A stretch of 64,000 nucleotides of DNA from Paludisphaera rhizosphaerae (GTDB lineage Bacteria > Planctomycetota > Planctomycetia > Isosphaerales > Isosphaeraceae), in NCBI RefSeq assembly GCF_011065895.1, contig NZ_JAALCR010000027.1:21515-85514 (forward strand), written 5' to 3'. Shown here one piece after another: positions 54,418 through 63,866 of this stretch. The translations under genes were made by a program, and so were the position numbers. The notes beneath the pieces were generated by a model. That model made no database searches and was not told the DNA's origin. It saw only the letters and a program-made list of their open reading frames with translations. Positions within the stretch are counted from its first letter, which is position 1. Every line of letters starts with the position of its first letter.

Positions 54418-57355
54418 TCGGGACGAGCAGTGAATCCTGACGGACGGCCCAGGTCTGGGGCTTGCCGCCGTCGGGCGTGAAGGTCAGCGAGGCCTCATAG
54501 CCGTCGGGAGTCAGGGCGACCGTCGGGACGGCCTGTCCCGGCGGCGGGTCCGGAAGGCTGAGCGGGGCGAGGCGGTCGGCCCAGCGGCCGTTGTTCCGCT
54601 TGTACGCATTCTGGGCATGGTAAATCTGCATGAGTCGTCGGCGAGTCGCGTCGGCGGGGTCGTGGCGGAAGGCGACCGGCGAGCCGGGCTCGGTCGCGGA
54701 GAACTGGAGATAGCCCCACGACTCCGGCCGGTGCATGTCGACCACGCCCTGCGGCGACCACACCCAGTTGTCCTCGGGCGTTTTCGGAATCTTGCGATAC
54801 TTGCCGTAGGCGATCTCGTGCCGCCACTCGACGCGCGAGAAGTTGATCCGCCACTGGTCGCCGTCGTGCGGCGGCACCGCGCGGCCGGCGTGCTCGGCGA
54901 CGGCCTTCCACGGCAGGGCCAGCTCGACGGTCCACCCCTGGTCCTCGTCCGAGGGATCGTTGAGCGTCCCCTGCACGGCCACGGCCTTCTTCAAGCCCGG
55001 GATTTCCCAGGCGTTCTCGGCCTTGCCGCCGTCACGATAGGGCTTGGGCAGGAACAGGTCCCACTCAGTGTTCAGGGCGTTGATCTCGATCTCGTAGTAC
55101 TTGTGGTTGTCGCCGTCGGGGTCGAGGAAGACCTCGAAGTCGTTGTCGTGGAAGATGACCGAGTCATGCTCGGTCAGCGTCCCCCAGACGTGGGGCTCGT
55201 CGAGCTTCGCGGCGATGTAGAGGTATGCGTCGTCCCAGAGCATCTTGGCCTTCGTCGGGAACCGGGGCCGAGGCTTGCGGTTCCCCTCGATGTCGACGAA
55301 GGCGTCGGTCCAGGGGGCGGCGGCCCAGGCTTCCTCGTCGAGCTTTCCGTCGACGTCGATCGGCCTCGGCGCACGATGGGCGACGTACCCCTTCGGATGC
55401 TCCGGCGAGACGGCCGCGGCCTTCGGGGTCTCCTTCGGCTGCTCCTCCTTCTTCGCTTCCGACTTGTCGTGAGGCTTGAGGATGTCGGCCAGGACGTCGG
55501 GTTTGGAGGAGTCGCGGACGAGGGTCAAGTTCTTCACGCCGTCGCGATACGTCAGGGCCAGGGGCTTGAGCGAATCCCCCTCGGTCAGCAAGAAGTCCAC
55601 CTTGCCGCGCTCGACGCTGGCGACAAGGGCGTCGCGGAGGGCGTCGGGGCTGAAGAGGCGGTCGTTGATTGCGACGACCTTGCGGCCCTTCGCAAGCCCG
55701 GCCTTCTCGGCGATCGAGCCCACGACGACGTCGGTGACCACGCCCTCCGCATCGAAGCTCAGCCCCAGCGAGTGCCGGGCCGCCGCGCCCCCGGCCCCGG
55801 GACGCCGGCCGCGGAAAGGCGGAGGCGGGGTCGATCCGTATTCAATGCGGTAGCCCAGCTTGGAGACGAAGTCGACCGGCAGCGCGTCAAGGGGCTTCGA
55901 GACTCGATCCTCCAGGAGCGTCTTCCAGTCGTGGGCGACCACCCCGTCGAGCGCGGCGACGACGTCCTCGAAGGTGTAGGGGTCGACCTTCTCGGGCTTG
56001 GTCGGGCCTCCCAGGAAGGCCTTGCAGAAGTCGTCCAGCGACTTCGCGCCGGCGGTCTTCTCGCGGATCGTGGCGTCGATCTCCATCCAGAGGAGGGCGC
56101 CTTCCATGTAGTAGTCCTGGCTGCGGCGAAGGGCGTTCCAGTTGGGGCTGGGCGAGCGGAGGAACGCCGAGGCGACGGCCGTGTCGTCCAGGGGGCGCCA
56201 TCCCCGGCCGGCCTGGAGAATCAGGCCGTCGATCGTGTGGGCGAGCGTCTTGCGGTAGTCCTCCAGCGAGACCAGGCCGGAGCGGACCATGACAACCTCG
56301 CCGAGGTATTCGGTCAGCCCTTCGTAGACCCACAGGAGCCGCGTGGCCATCGGCTGATGGAAGCTGGCGGTGGCCATGCCGGCGGGGCGACGGTACTTGC
56401 CGCACCAGGAGTGGACGTATTCGTGGGGGATCAGGTTGGCGATCCATCCCGTCCGGCGCTGGTCGTCGATCAGGTCGCGTTCCTTGACGCCGTTGATGCT
56501 GGACGCCAGGTGCTCCAGGCCCAGGTATCCCAGCTCATCGCTCAGGGTGGTCAGGAACTGGAACTCTTCGTAGTGGCACGAGCCGAACAGGGCGCCGGCC
56601 TCGCGGACGACCCGGCTGTACTTGGCGATCGTCTCCGGCCGCAGCTCCGTCGCCTCGGGCGACTCGGAGACCAAATTGAAGAACGCCGGCGGATATGGGC
56701 CCGTGTCGAGCTTCGTCGTCTTGAGGTGCTCGCCGCCGATGAGAGGGGAGTCGATCAGGTCGACGAGCGAGACGGGCTCGAAACGGATCAGGCCGCCTTC
56801 ATTCGATTTCGTCTTCAGGGCGGTGGCGTGCTTCCAGCCGTTTGGGAGTCGTGTCGAGAGAGCGACGAGGGTCTCGGCGGCCGTCGGACCCTCGGGATAG
56901 AGGATGCAGGTCGACCAGTTGACGACGCCGATCTTGTCGTTGCCGAACGTCAGATGGCCGCTGGCCTCCACGGTCGCCTCGTTGCAGATGGTGTCCAGCG
57001 ACACACGCAGCCGGTCGACGCCCTCCGGTGCCTTGCAGACGATCCGGTAGAGGTCCAGATCGTCGCGACGCCAGGGGACGACGGTCCCGTCCGGAGCGGC
57101 GATTCGAAGCCCGGCGACCGGCTCGTTGGCCCCGCACGGAGCGTGGGTGCCCGGGATCCACTTGGGATGCCAGAGCGCCAGCTCCGCCCCCGGCTTGCAG
57201 GGGACGTCGATCGTCGTCCGGACGAGCCGCCTGGGCATGTCGCGGAGGTCCACCTCCACGGTCATCGTCGGCTCGGCCCCTCGGACGGCGACGGCGGCGA
57301 AGCTCAGCGCGAACATCGCGAAGAAGACGCGACGGCAAGACTCGGTCGCGGGCAT
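54410..57355 (-). CDS. M61-family peptidase with PDZ and CBM9-like C-terminal domain
   Basis: This 981-residue protein starts at ATG 57355 after GAGGAG. Signal region: CRRVFFAMFALSFAAVAVRG. The M61 (glycyl aminopeptidase-like) N-terminal sandwich has IPGTHAPCGANEP and FGNDKIGVVNWSTCI. The catalytic part has the zinc motif HEYVHSW (from 311) and YEGLTEYLGEVVMVRSGL. A PDZ domain follows at about 500-590 (GIDSV-type strand in GSIAEKAGLAKGRKVVAIND). The last 300 residues are a CBM9-like beta-sandwich (RPIDVDGKLDEEAWAAAPWT, DFEVFLDPDGDNHKYYEIEI, WTVELALPWKAVAEHAG). Secreted; peptide cleavage is expected, and the CBM9-like part may bind glycan. Confidence 0.88.
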   Translation of the reverse strand: MPATESCRRVFFAMFALSFAAVAVRGAEPTMTVEVDLRDMPRRLVRTTIDVPCKPGAELALWHPKWIPGTHAPCGANEPVAGLRIAAPDGTVVPWRRDDLDLYRIVCKAPEGVDRLRVSLDTICNEATVEASGHLTFGNDKIGVVNWSTCILYPEGPTAAETLVALSTRLPNGWKHATALKTKSNEGGLIRFEPVSLVDLIDSPLIGGEHLKTTKLDTGPYPPAFFNLVSESPEATELRPETIAKYSRVVREAGALFGSCHYEEFQFLTTLSDELGYLGLEHLASSINGVKERDLIDDQRRTGWIANLIPHEYVHSWCGKYRRPAGMATASFHQPMATRLLWVYEGLTEYLGEVVMVRSGLVSLEDYRKTLAHTIDGLILQAGRGWRPLDDTAVASAFLRSPSPNWNALRRSQDYYMEGALLWMEIDATIREKTAGAKSLDDFCKAFLGGPTKPEKVDPYTFEDVVAALDGVVAHDWKTLLEDRVSKPLDALPVDFVSKLGYRIEYGSTPPPPFRGRRPGAGGAAARHSLGLSFDAEGVVTDVVVGSIAEKAGLAKGRKVVAINDRLFSPDALRDALVASVERGKVDFLLTEGDSLKPLALTYRDGVKNLTLVRDSSKPDVLADILKPHDKSEAKKEEQPKETPKAAAVSPEHPKGYVAHRAPRPIDVDGKLDEEAWAAAPWTDAFVDIEGNRKPRPRFPTKAKMLWDDAYLYIAAKLDEPHVWGTLTEHDSVIFHDNDFEVFLDPDGDNHKYYEIEINALNTEWDLFLPKPYRDGGKAENAWEIPGLKKAVAVQGTLNDPSDEDQGWTVELALPWKAVAEHAGRAVPPHDGDQWRINFSRVEWRHEIAYGKYRKIPKTPEDNWVWSPQGVVDMHRPESWGYLQFSATEPGSPVAFRHDPADATRRRLMQIYHAQNAYKRNNGRWADRLAPLSLPDPPPGQAVPTVALTPDGYEASLTFTPDGGKPQTWAVRQDSLLVPKP

Positions 57356-57626
57356 GAACGGCTCCTCGGCGGGCGGGTCGCGTCCCCGAACCCGATTGCT
57401 GCGGGGACGATCCATCCTATCGGAATCCGCGGCCGGATGAGAACCGGCATGCTCGTATATCGCCTCGTTCGATCCATCGCGTCGGCGACATAGACTTATT
57501 TCGGTGTATGCGTCGAGTCATGGATTGGCTGGACGTCGCGAGGCGAGTAGTGTGTTGAGTCGGGCGGCGCTTCCGAAGTCCAACGGTTTGGACGCGTCTC
57601 CCGTTCCCGCCTGGGAGGAGCCGTCG

Positions 57627-59903
57627 ATGGACGATGTCGCGCGCGAGGCGTCGGGGATCGAGGACGAGGTCATGGCGGAGGGCCTCGCGACGGGTGAGGC
57701 GGATCGAAGCGAATCGCCGACGGCGTTCACGCCGGAAGAGGTGCGAGCGTCCTTCAGAGGGGCGATTCCGCACAAGGGACTGCCGGCCTCGTATCGGCTC
57801 TGGGCGTTCGTCGTCGCCTGCGTGATGGTGACGCTGCCGCTGATCTACGTCGGCATCGTGGCGGCGGCCGTTTACGCCATGTACTGGCACGCGACCCACA
57901 ACTACACCGTCTTCCAGACCGTTCGGAACGGCAAGGGGGCGGTCATGGCCTACTTCGGCCCTCTGATCGTGCTGGGGACCGTCGTCTTCTTCCTGGCCAA
58001 GCCGCTGTTCGCGGGCCGCGCAAAGCCGCCTCGGAAGCGGGGCGTCACGCGAGAGGAAGAGCCTGCGCTTTATGAACTGGTCGACGGAGTCTGCAAGTCG
58101 GTCGGGGCGCCTCGGCCGGTCCGGATCGACGTCGATTGCCAGTTGAACGCCTCGGCCGGCCCGGAGAACGGGCTCTTCTCGCTCCTGCGGAAGCGGCTCG
58201 TGCTGACGATCGGCCTGCCGATGGCGGCGGTCTTCGACGCCGACCAGTTCGCCGGGGTTCTCGCCCATGAGTTCGGGCACTTCGCGCAATCGACGGGGAT
58301 GAAGCTGACGTACGTGATCCGGTCGATCAACGCCTGGTTCGCCCGCGTCGTCTACGAGCGCGACGCGTGGGATCAGAGCCTGGTCGAGTTCACGAACTCG
58401 GGGAACATCTACACGCTGATCCTGGGGAACCTGGCCCGACTGCTGGTCTGGCTCTCGCGGCGGATTCTCTGGGTGCTCATGTACACAGGCCACGCGGTGA
58501 GCTGCACGATGTCGCGTCAGATGGAGTTCGACGCCGACCGCTGCGAGGCGTATCTGGCCGGCTCGCACACCTCGGCCGGGGCGACGCGGCGGCTGCGGCT
58601 CGGCGGACTGGCGAACGCCGGCGCCATGAGCGACCTATCCGAGTGCTGGAAGGAAGGTCGTCTGCCCGACGATCTGCCCCGGCTGGTCGAGGCCAACATT
58701 CCCCAGGTCCCCGAAGCGGGTCTGAAAGCCATCGACGACGCCTTGGCCCACGAGAAGACCAAGGTCTTCGACACGCACCCGGCCGACCGCGATCGGATCG
58801 CCGCCGTGCTGGCGCTGCACGCGCCGGGCGTATTCCACATCGAAGGGCCGGCGACGGCCTTCTTCCGCGACTTCGACGCGTTGTCGCGATCGGCGACGGC
58901 CGAGCACTATGAGGGTTTGCTGGGCGAAGCGGTCGATCCCGCGCGGCTCTTGCCTTACCGCGAGGTCGTCCGTCGATACGAGGATCGGGTGTCGGATTCG
59001 GAATCGATGAAACGGGTCTGCGTCGGGACCTTGAATTTCACCAGGCCCCTGCCGCTGCCCGCCGAGCCGGCGGCCGTCGACGAAGGGCCGGAAGCCGTCC
59101 GCGCCGAATTGGAGCGGCTGCGGAACGAGCAGGCGGCGGGTCGGATTGCGCGGGATGAACTGGCGACCCCGGATCAAGAAGCCTTCAACCGACGCATCCA
59201 GGCTCAGGCCGCCGCCGCGATGCTGGGTTGCGGCTACCGGATCAAGCCGGCCGACTACAACCTTCCCTCGGCGACGGCCGACGCCGCCCATGCTGTCGTC
59301 GCCGAGGTCGACCGCGCCGTCGGCGAGCGGGCGACAGGCCTCGACGAGTTCGACGCTCTGGCCGCGCGCCGGATCACCCTGGCGCTGGGCCTTCTGGAAC
59401 AGGGCGATTTCGCGGCGACGATCGAGGGGGGCGAGACGCTCCGCGACGAGGCCCGCCCACTGCTGCCGCTGGCCTCCACCCTGGCGAGCCGCGTCTGGCC
59501 GCACCTGCGGTCGACCGTGGCGGCCCGAAACGTCCTGCTCACCGTTCTGGGTTGCTACCAGAAGGACGACAAGAACGCGAACCTCCACCGGGCGATCATG
59601 ACGGCATCGGCCGATCTCCAGCGACAACTCGTCGAGCTTTATCAGGCGATCGGCGAGGACCTTGAGTATCCCTTCGCCCATGCCAAGGGGAAGGTCTCCC
59701 TGGCTGAGTTCGCCCTTCCCGGCGTGCCCAACCCGGACGACGTCGGCCCGCTGCTGCAGGTTTCCGAGCATGCGGCGGATCGGCTGGTGCCGCTTTATTA
59801 CCGAATTCTGGGACGATTGGCGGTGATCGTCGAACGAGTGGAGACGGCCCTGGGGCTCTCACGGCTGGTCATCGAGGATCAATCCGGGCATAATCACGCC
59901 TGA
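57627..59903 (+). CDS. M48-family membrane zinc metallopeptidase
   Basis: This 758-residue protein starts at ATG 57627 with GGAGGAG upstream; the longer frame from 57504 has no ribosome-binding site. Two transmembrane helices follow an acidic N-terminus (LWAFVVACVMVTLPLIYVGI near 65-85; FGPLIVLGTVVFFLAKPLF near 110-130). The catalytic domain has HEFGH (214-218) in VLAHEFGHFAQSTGM and the third ligand Glu300 in MEFDADRCEAYLAG. Another hydrophobic stretch is LILGNLARLLVWLSRRILWV. The C-terminal 300 residues are helical and not recognised. It is related to HtpX/M48-type membrane proteases, involved in envelope protein turnover. Confidence 0.88.
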   Translation: MDDVAREASGIEDEVMAEGLATGEADRSESPTAFTPEEVRASFRGAIPHKGLPASYRLWAFVVACVMVTLPLIYVGIVAAAVYAMYWHATHNYTVFQTVRNGKGAVMAYFGPLIVLGTVVFFLAKPLFAGRAKPPRKRGVTREEEPALYELVDGVCKSVGAPRPVRIDVDCQLNASAGPENGLFSLLRKRLVLTIGLPMAAVFDADQFAGVLAHEFGHFAQSTGMKLTYVIRSINAWFARVVYERDAWDQSLVEFTNSGNIYTLILGNLARLLVWLSRRILWVLMYTGHAVSCTMSRQMEFDADRCEAYLAGSHTSAGATRRLRLGGLANAGAMSDLSECWKEGRLPDDLPRLVEANIPQVPEAGLKAIDDALAHEKTKVFDTHPADRDRIAAVLALHAPGVFHIEGPATAFFRDFDALSRSATAEHYEGLLGEAVDPARLLPYREVVRRYEDRVSDSESMKRVCVGTLNFTRPLPLPAEPAAVDEGPEAVRAELERLRNEQAAGRIARDELATPDQEAFNRRIQAQAAAAMLGCGYRIKPADYNLPSATADAAHAVVAEVDRAVGERATGLDEFDALAARRITLALGLLEQGDFAATIEGGETLRDEARPLLPLASTLASRVWPHLRSTVAARNVLLTVLGCYQKDDKNANLHRAIMTASADLQRQLVELYQAIGEDLEYPFAHAKGKVSLAEFALPGVPNPDDVGPLLQVSEHAADRLVPLYYRILGRLAVIVERVETALGLSRLVIEDQSGHNHA

Positions 59904-59938
59904 GCTTGACAACGTCTCGTCGGCCCAAAGGAACCGCT

Positions 59939-60970
59939 ATGAACGTCCGGATCGCTGCTCTCGCCCCGACACTGTCCTTTCTGATCCTTACCGCGACGAC
60001 GGCTGTCGCCCAGGAGACCGCGACGGCGGAGAAGCCGTTGCGGGCGGGTATCATCGGGCTGGACACCTCGCACGTGACCGCCTTCACGAAGCTCTTGAAC
60101 GACCCCAAGGCCCCGGCCGAGGTCGCTGGCGTTCGGATCGTCGCGGCCTATCCCGGCGGCAGCCAGGACATCCCCTCCAGCCACGACCGCGTTCCCGAGT
60201 ACACCAAGACCCTGAAGGAAACCTACGGCGTCGAGATCGTCGACTCGATCGACGACCTGCTGGGGAAGGTCGACGTCGTTCTGCTGGAGAGCGTGGACGG
60301 TCGGCCGCACCTGAAGCAGGCCGAGCCGGTGCTGAAGGCTCGTAAGCCGCTGTTCATCGACAAGCCGGTGGCCGGCACGCTGGCCGACGCCCTGGCGATC
60401 TTCGAACTGGCGAAGCAGACCGGAACGCCGGTCTTCTCCAGCTCGTCGCTGCGTTACGGCGCCGAGACGCAGAAGGCTCGCGCGGGCGAGTTCGGCCCGG
60501 TCGCCGGCTGCGACGCTTACAGCCCGTGCGCCCTGGAAGAGCACCACCCCGACCTCTACTGGTACGGCGTCCACGGCGTGGAAACGCTCTTCACCGTCAT
60601 GGGCACCGGCTGCGAGAAGGTCTCCCGGACGACCACGCCCGAGACCGACGTCGCGGTCGGCGTCTGGAAGGACGGCCGGATCGGCACGTTCCGAGGCGTC
60701 CGCGAAGGAACCCCGCACGGCTACGGGGCCACGATCTTCGGCAAGAAGAAGATCGCCCAGGCCGGCGCCTACGACGGCTACAAGCCGCTGGTCGTGGAGA
60801 TCGTCAAGTTCTTCAAGACCGGCAAGGCCCCGGTCTCGCCCGAGGAGACGATCGAGATCTTCGCCTTCATGGAAGCCGCCGACGAGAGCAAGCGGCAAGA
60901 CGGCCGTCCCGTGACCCTTGAGAGCGTCCTGGCCCGGGCTCGGGCCGAGGTCGCCTCCCGCGGGAAGTGA
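59939..60970 (+). CDS. Secreted Gfo/Idh/MocA-like oxidoreductase
   Basis: This 343-residue protein starts at ATG 59939 after AAAGGAA. The signal peptide is RIAALAPTLSFLILTATTAV. The Rossmann region has LRAGIIGLDTSHVTAFTKLL, a variant without the classic GxGxxG: Gly-Leu-Asp-Thr-Ser-His occupies the loop. Other motifs are VDVVLLESVDGRPHLKQAEP and KPLFIDKPVAGTLADALAIF (the EKP-like Lys). The substrate domain has YWYGVHGVETLFTVMGTG. It is a divergent Gfo/Idh/MocA member that may have altered cofactor binding. Its stop overlaps the start of the MFS gene (GTGA), so the two are coupled. Confidence 0.85.
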   Translation: MNVRIAALAPTLSFLILTATTAVAQETATAEKPLRAGIIGLDTSHVTAFTKLLNDPKAPAEVAGVRIVAAYPGGSQDIPSSHDRVPEYTKTLKETYGVEIVDSIDDLLGKVDVVLLESVDGRPHLKQAEPVLKARKPLFIDKPVAGTLADALAIFELAKQTGTPVFSSSSLRYGAETQKARAGEFGPVAGCDAYSPCALEEHHPDLYWYGVHGVETLFTVMGTGCEKVSRTTTPETDVAVGVWKDGRIGTFRGVREGTPHGYGATIFGKKKIAQAGAYDGYKPLVVEIVKFFKTGKAPVSPEETIEIFAFMEAADESKRQDGRPVTLESVLARARAEVASRGK

Positions 60971-62295
60971 CGGTGGAAGCGCCCTCGCGCGTCCGCTACG
61001 GAGTGCTGGCGTTCCTGGCCGCGATGACGTTCGTCCTCTATCTGGACCGCGTCTGCATCGGCCAGGCCGCGCCGGCGATCCAGCGCGACTTGGGGATCGA
61101 CGACACACGAATGGGCCTGGTCTTCTCGGCCTTCAGCCTGGCGTACGTCCTGTTCGAAGTCCCCACCGGCCGCTGGGGCGACCGCTACGGGTCGCGCGGG
61201 GTGCTGACGCGGATCGTGGTCTGGTGGTCGGTCTTCACGGCGATGACCGGGATGGCCGGGGGCTTCGCCGCCTTGCTGGCGATCCGGTTCCTGTTCGGGG
61301 CCGGCGAGGCCGGCGCTCTTCCCAACTCCGCCCGGGTGCTCCGCTCGTGGTTCCCTGATGCGACGCGGGGCAAGGCCCAGGGGATCATCACCACGGCCAT
61401 GATGCTGGGTGGGACGCTCGCCCCGGTGGTCAGCCAACGGCTGATCGACGGCCTTGGCTGGCGGTGGACCTTCGCCGTCTTCGGCCTGATCGGCGTCGCG
61501 TGGGCCGCCGCCTTCCTCGGCTGGTTCCGGGACGACCCTGAATCGCACCCAGCGACCAATGAAGCCGAGCGCCGACTCATCGCCGAGGGCCGCGCCGGCG
61601 ACGCTTCCAAAACCCACGCCCCGATCCCCTGGCCCGTCGTCTTTCGCTCACCCGACGTCTGGCTGCTGGGTTGCGTGATGATCACGATGGCCGCGATCTA
61701 CAACCTGTTGATCGCCTGGTATCCCAAATACCTCCAGGACGCCCGCGGCGTCTCGGCGGCCGATTCGGCGACCTACTCCAGCATCGTCCTGGGCGCGGGG
61801 GCCGTCGGCTGCCTCTTCGGCGGCTGGCTGACCGACCACCTGACCAGGGGGCCCGCCGGTCGACGCTGGGGGAGGACGATCCAGGCGGTGCTGGGGGCCT
61901 TGCTCGCGGCCGGATCGCTCGCCGCCAGCCTCTCGGTCGACTCGCCGTGGATCTCGACCCTCCTGATCGCGCTGGCCCTCTTCGGAATGCAGATCCAGGT
62001 CCCCGCCTGGTGGGCCGCCGCCACGGAGGTCAGCGGCCGACACGTCGGCGCGCTGTTCGGGCTCATGAACATGATTGGGAACGTCGGCGGGATCGTCTCG
62101 CCGGCCTTCCTCGGCTGGTACGTCGAATCCATGAAAGCGGCTGGGCGCGTCGGCCGCGAGCGCTGGGATCCGGGCTTCTGGATTTACGTCGGCGTGGCGC
62201 TCGTCGGCATGCTACTCTGGGCGGCGATCGACCCGCGACGGGTCGTCGAGCAGATCGACGAGTCGAAACCGCAGGGCGATCTGGACCTCGCCTGA
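60967..62295 (+). CDS. MFS transporter, anion:cation symporter-like
   Basis: This 442-residue protein starts at GTG 60967, overlapping the oxidoreductase stop by 4 bases. Twelve hydrophobic helices are visible. The family signature after TM2 is VLFEVPTGRWGDRYGSR, and TM1 has FVLYLDRVCIGQAAPAIQRD, the pattern of the ACS/GudP-type MFS group that takes up sugar acids and other organic anions. The C-terminal half has GWLTDHLTRGPAGRRWGRT and MQIQVPAWWAAATEVSGRHV. Coupling to the oxidoreductase suggests import of its substrate, probably a sugar acid (inferred). Confidence 0.9.
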   Translation: MTVEAPSRVRYGVLAFLAAMTFVLYLDRVCIGQAAPAIQRDLGIDDTRMGLVFSAFSLAYVLFEVPTGRWGDRYGSRGVLTRIVVWWSVFTAMTGMAGGFAALLAIRFLFGAGEAGALPNSARVLRSWFPDATRGKAQGIITTAMMLGGTLAPVVSQRLIDGLGWRWTFAVFGLIGVAWAAAFLGWFRDDPESHPATNEAERRLIAEGRAGDASKTHAPIPWPVVFRSPDVWLLGCVMITMAAIYNLLIAWYPKYLQDARGVSAADSATYSSIVLGAGAVGCLFGGWLTDHLTRGPAGRRWGRTIQAVLGALLAAGSLAASLSVDSPWISTLLIALALFGMQIQVPAWWAAATEVSGRHVGALFGLMNMIGNVGGIVSPAFLGWYVESMKAAGRVGRERWDPGFWIYVGVALVGMLLWAAIDPRRVVEQIDESKPQGDLDLA

Positions 62296-62332
62296 ACCTG
62301 CCTGCCTCACGGATCAATCAAGAGACGACGCC

Positions 62333-63841
62333 ATGACGAGAACACGGGCCGCGCAAACGCTGCGAATCCTCATGGGCGTCTTTTTGGCCGCGGCCGTCGC
62401 CGAAGCTCGCGCGGAGGCCACGCGGCCGAATTTCCTGGTCATCATCACGGACGACCAGAAATCGGACGTCGTCGGTCTGGAGCAGCGCGAGCAGGGGACC
62501 TCAGCGCGATTCCCCTGGCTCCGGACTCCGAACATGGACCGGATCGCCGCTGAGGGCGTCCGCTTCAAGAACGCGTTCGTGACGCTCTCGCTCTGCGCCC
62601 CGTCGCGGGCGGCGATCATGTCGGGTCGCTACAACCACGTCAACGGCGTCGTCGACAACAAGACGCCGTTCCCGGACCTCCCCGACAGCCTGCAACGGAG
62701 CCTGCAAACGGCGGGCTATTCCACGGCGTACTTCGGCAAGTGGCACATGGGCCGGCAGTCCGGCAAGCGACCGGGGTTCGACCGCTCGGTCAGCTACATC
62801 GGCCAGGGCGTGTTCATGGACTGCCCCGTCGAGATCGACGGCGTCGCCACCCCGACGAAAGGCTGGGTCGACGACGTCGTCACCGACTACGCGCTTGAGC
62901 ACCTGGACCAACGGCCCCAGGACAAGCCGTTCCTGATGATCATCGGCTACAAGTCGGCCCACGGTCCGCGAACACCTCCCGAACGACACCGTGAGACGTA
63001 CGCCGGCCAGCCCGTCGGCCCCGTCCACGACGAGGGCGTGCCCGCCCCCTACGCCGCGACCTTCCGCCGCGCCGACGCGAACGCCGGGGACGACGTCCAG
63101 CCCAAGGCCGCAACCAAGAAAGCCGCGACCAAGAAGGCGGCCGCTCCGAAGGCTGCAACCAAGAAGGCTGCTGGCGGGGCAGGCCAGGGGGAGGGCCCGC
63201 TTGCGTACCTGCGGACGCTCCAGGGCGTGGACGACAACGTCGGCCGGCTGCTCAAAGCGCTCGACGACAAGAAGCTGGCCGACGACACGATGGTCGTCTT
63301 CATGAGCGACAATGGCTATTACCTGGGCGAGCACCACCTCGGCGACAAACGATCGGCCTACGACGAGTCGCTGCGGATCCCGTTCTACGTCCGCTGGCCC
63401 GGTTTCGGAGCCTCCCGACGGGGGGCGGTCGTTGACCAGATGATCCTCAACATCGACCTCGCCCCGACGATCCTGGACCTCGCCGGCGCCCCGATCCCCG
63501 CCGCGATGCAGGGCCGAAGCTGGCGAGCGCTGGCCGAAGGTCGCGAACCCAAAGAGCCCTGGCGCAAGGCGTTCTTCTACGAGTATTACTACGAAAGCCC
63601 CTACGCCATCCCGACGGTCTTCGCCCTCCGGACTGACACGGCCAAGCTCATCGTCTACCCCGGCCACCCCGACTGGGAAGAGCTGTTCGACCTGACCGCC
63701 GACCCTCGCGAAACCCGCAACCTGATCCACGACGAGTCCGCTCGCGCCCTCCGCGACGACCTCCGCCGCCAGTTCGACGCCCAGGCCCAGGCCCTCGGCG
63801 CCCGCATCCCGGCCGGCGACAAGGACGGACCCAAGCCGTGA
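62333..63841 (+). CDS. Secreted sulfatase with Lys/Ala-repeat insertion
   Basis: This 502-residue protein has the signal LRILMGVFLAAAVAEARA. The sulfatase motif is SLCAPSRAAIMSGRY with Cys88, the residue converted to formylglycine. Metal site residues include FLVIITDDQ (Asp40-41) and the later FMSDNGYYLGEH. Other motifs are YFGKWHMG and DLAPTILDLAGAPIPA. Residues about 258-282 are an unusual Lys/Ala-rich repeat (QPKAATKKAATKKAAAPKAA) inserted in the domain, probably a surface loop. It is predicted to desulfate a carbohydrate or polysaccharide in the periplasm, working with the neighbouring MFS importer and oxidoreductase. Anaerobic or aerobic maturation enzymes are not in the window. Confidence 0.93.
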   Translation: MTRTRAAQTLRILMGVFLAAAVAEARAEATRPNFLVIITDDQKSDVVGLEQREQGTSARFPWLRTPNMDRIAAEGVRFKNAFVTLSLCAPSRAAIMSGRYNHVNGVVDNKTPFPDLPDSLQRSLQTAGYSTAYFGKWHMGRQSGKRPGFDRSVSYIGQGVFMDCPVEIDGVATPTKGWVDDVVTDYALEHLDQRPQDKPFLMIIGYKSAHGPRTPPERHRETYAGQPVGPVHDEGVPAPYAATFRRADANAGDDVQPKAATKKAATKKAAAPKAATKKAAGGAGQGEGPLAYLRTLQGVDDNVGRLLKALDDKKLADDTMVVFMSDNGYYLGEHHLGDKRSAYDESLRIPFYVRWPGFGASRRGAVVDQMILNIDLAPTILDLAGAPIPAAMQGRSWRALAEGREPKEPWRKAFFYEYYYESPYAIPTVFALRTDTAKLIVYPGHPDWEELFDLTADPRETRNLIHDESARALRDDLRRQFDAQAQALGARIPAGDKDGPKP

Positions 63842-63866
63842 ACGGGCTCTGCGAATCAGGTCCATA

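Noticed and set aside
54617..57493. A 958-residue + strand ORF
   Set aside because: It is the shadow of the M61 peptidase gene, which has a signal peptide and catalytic motifs.
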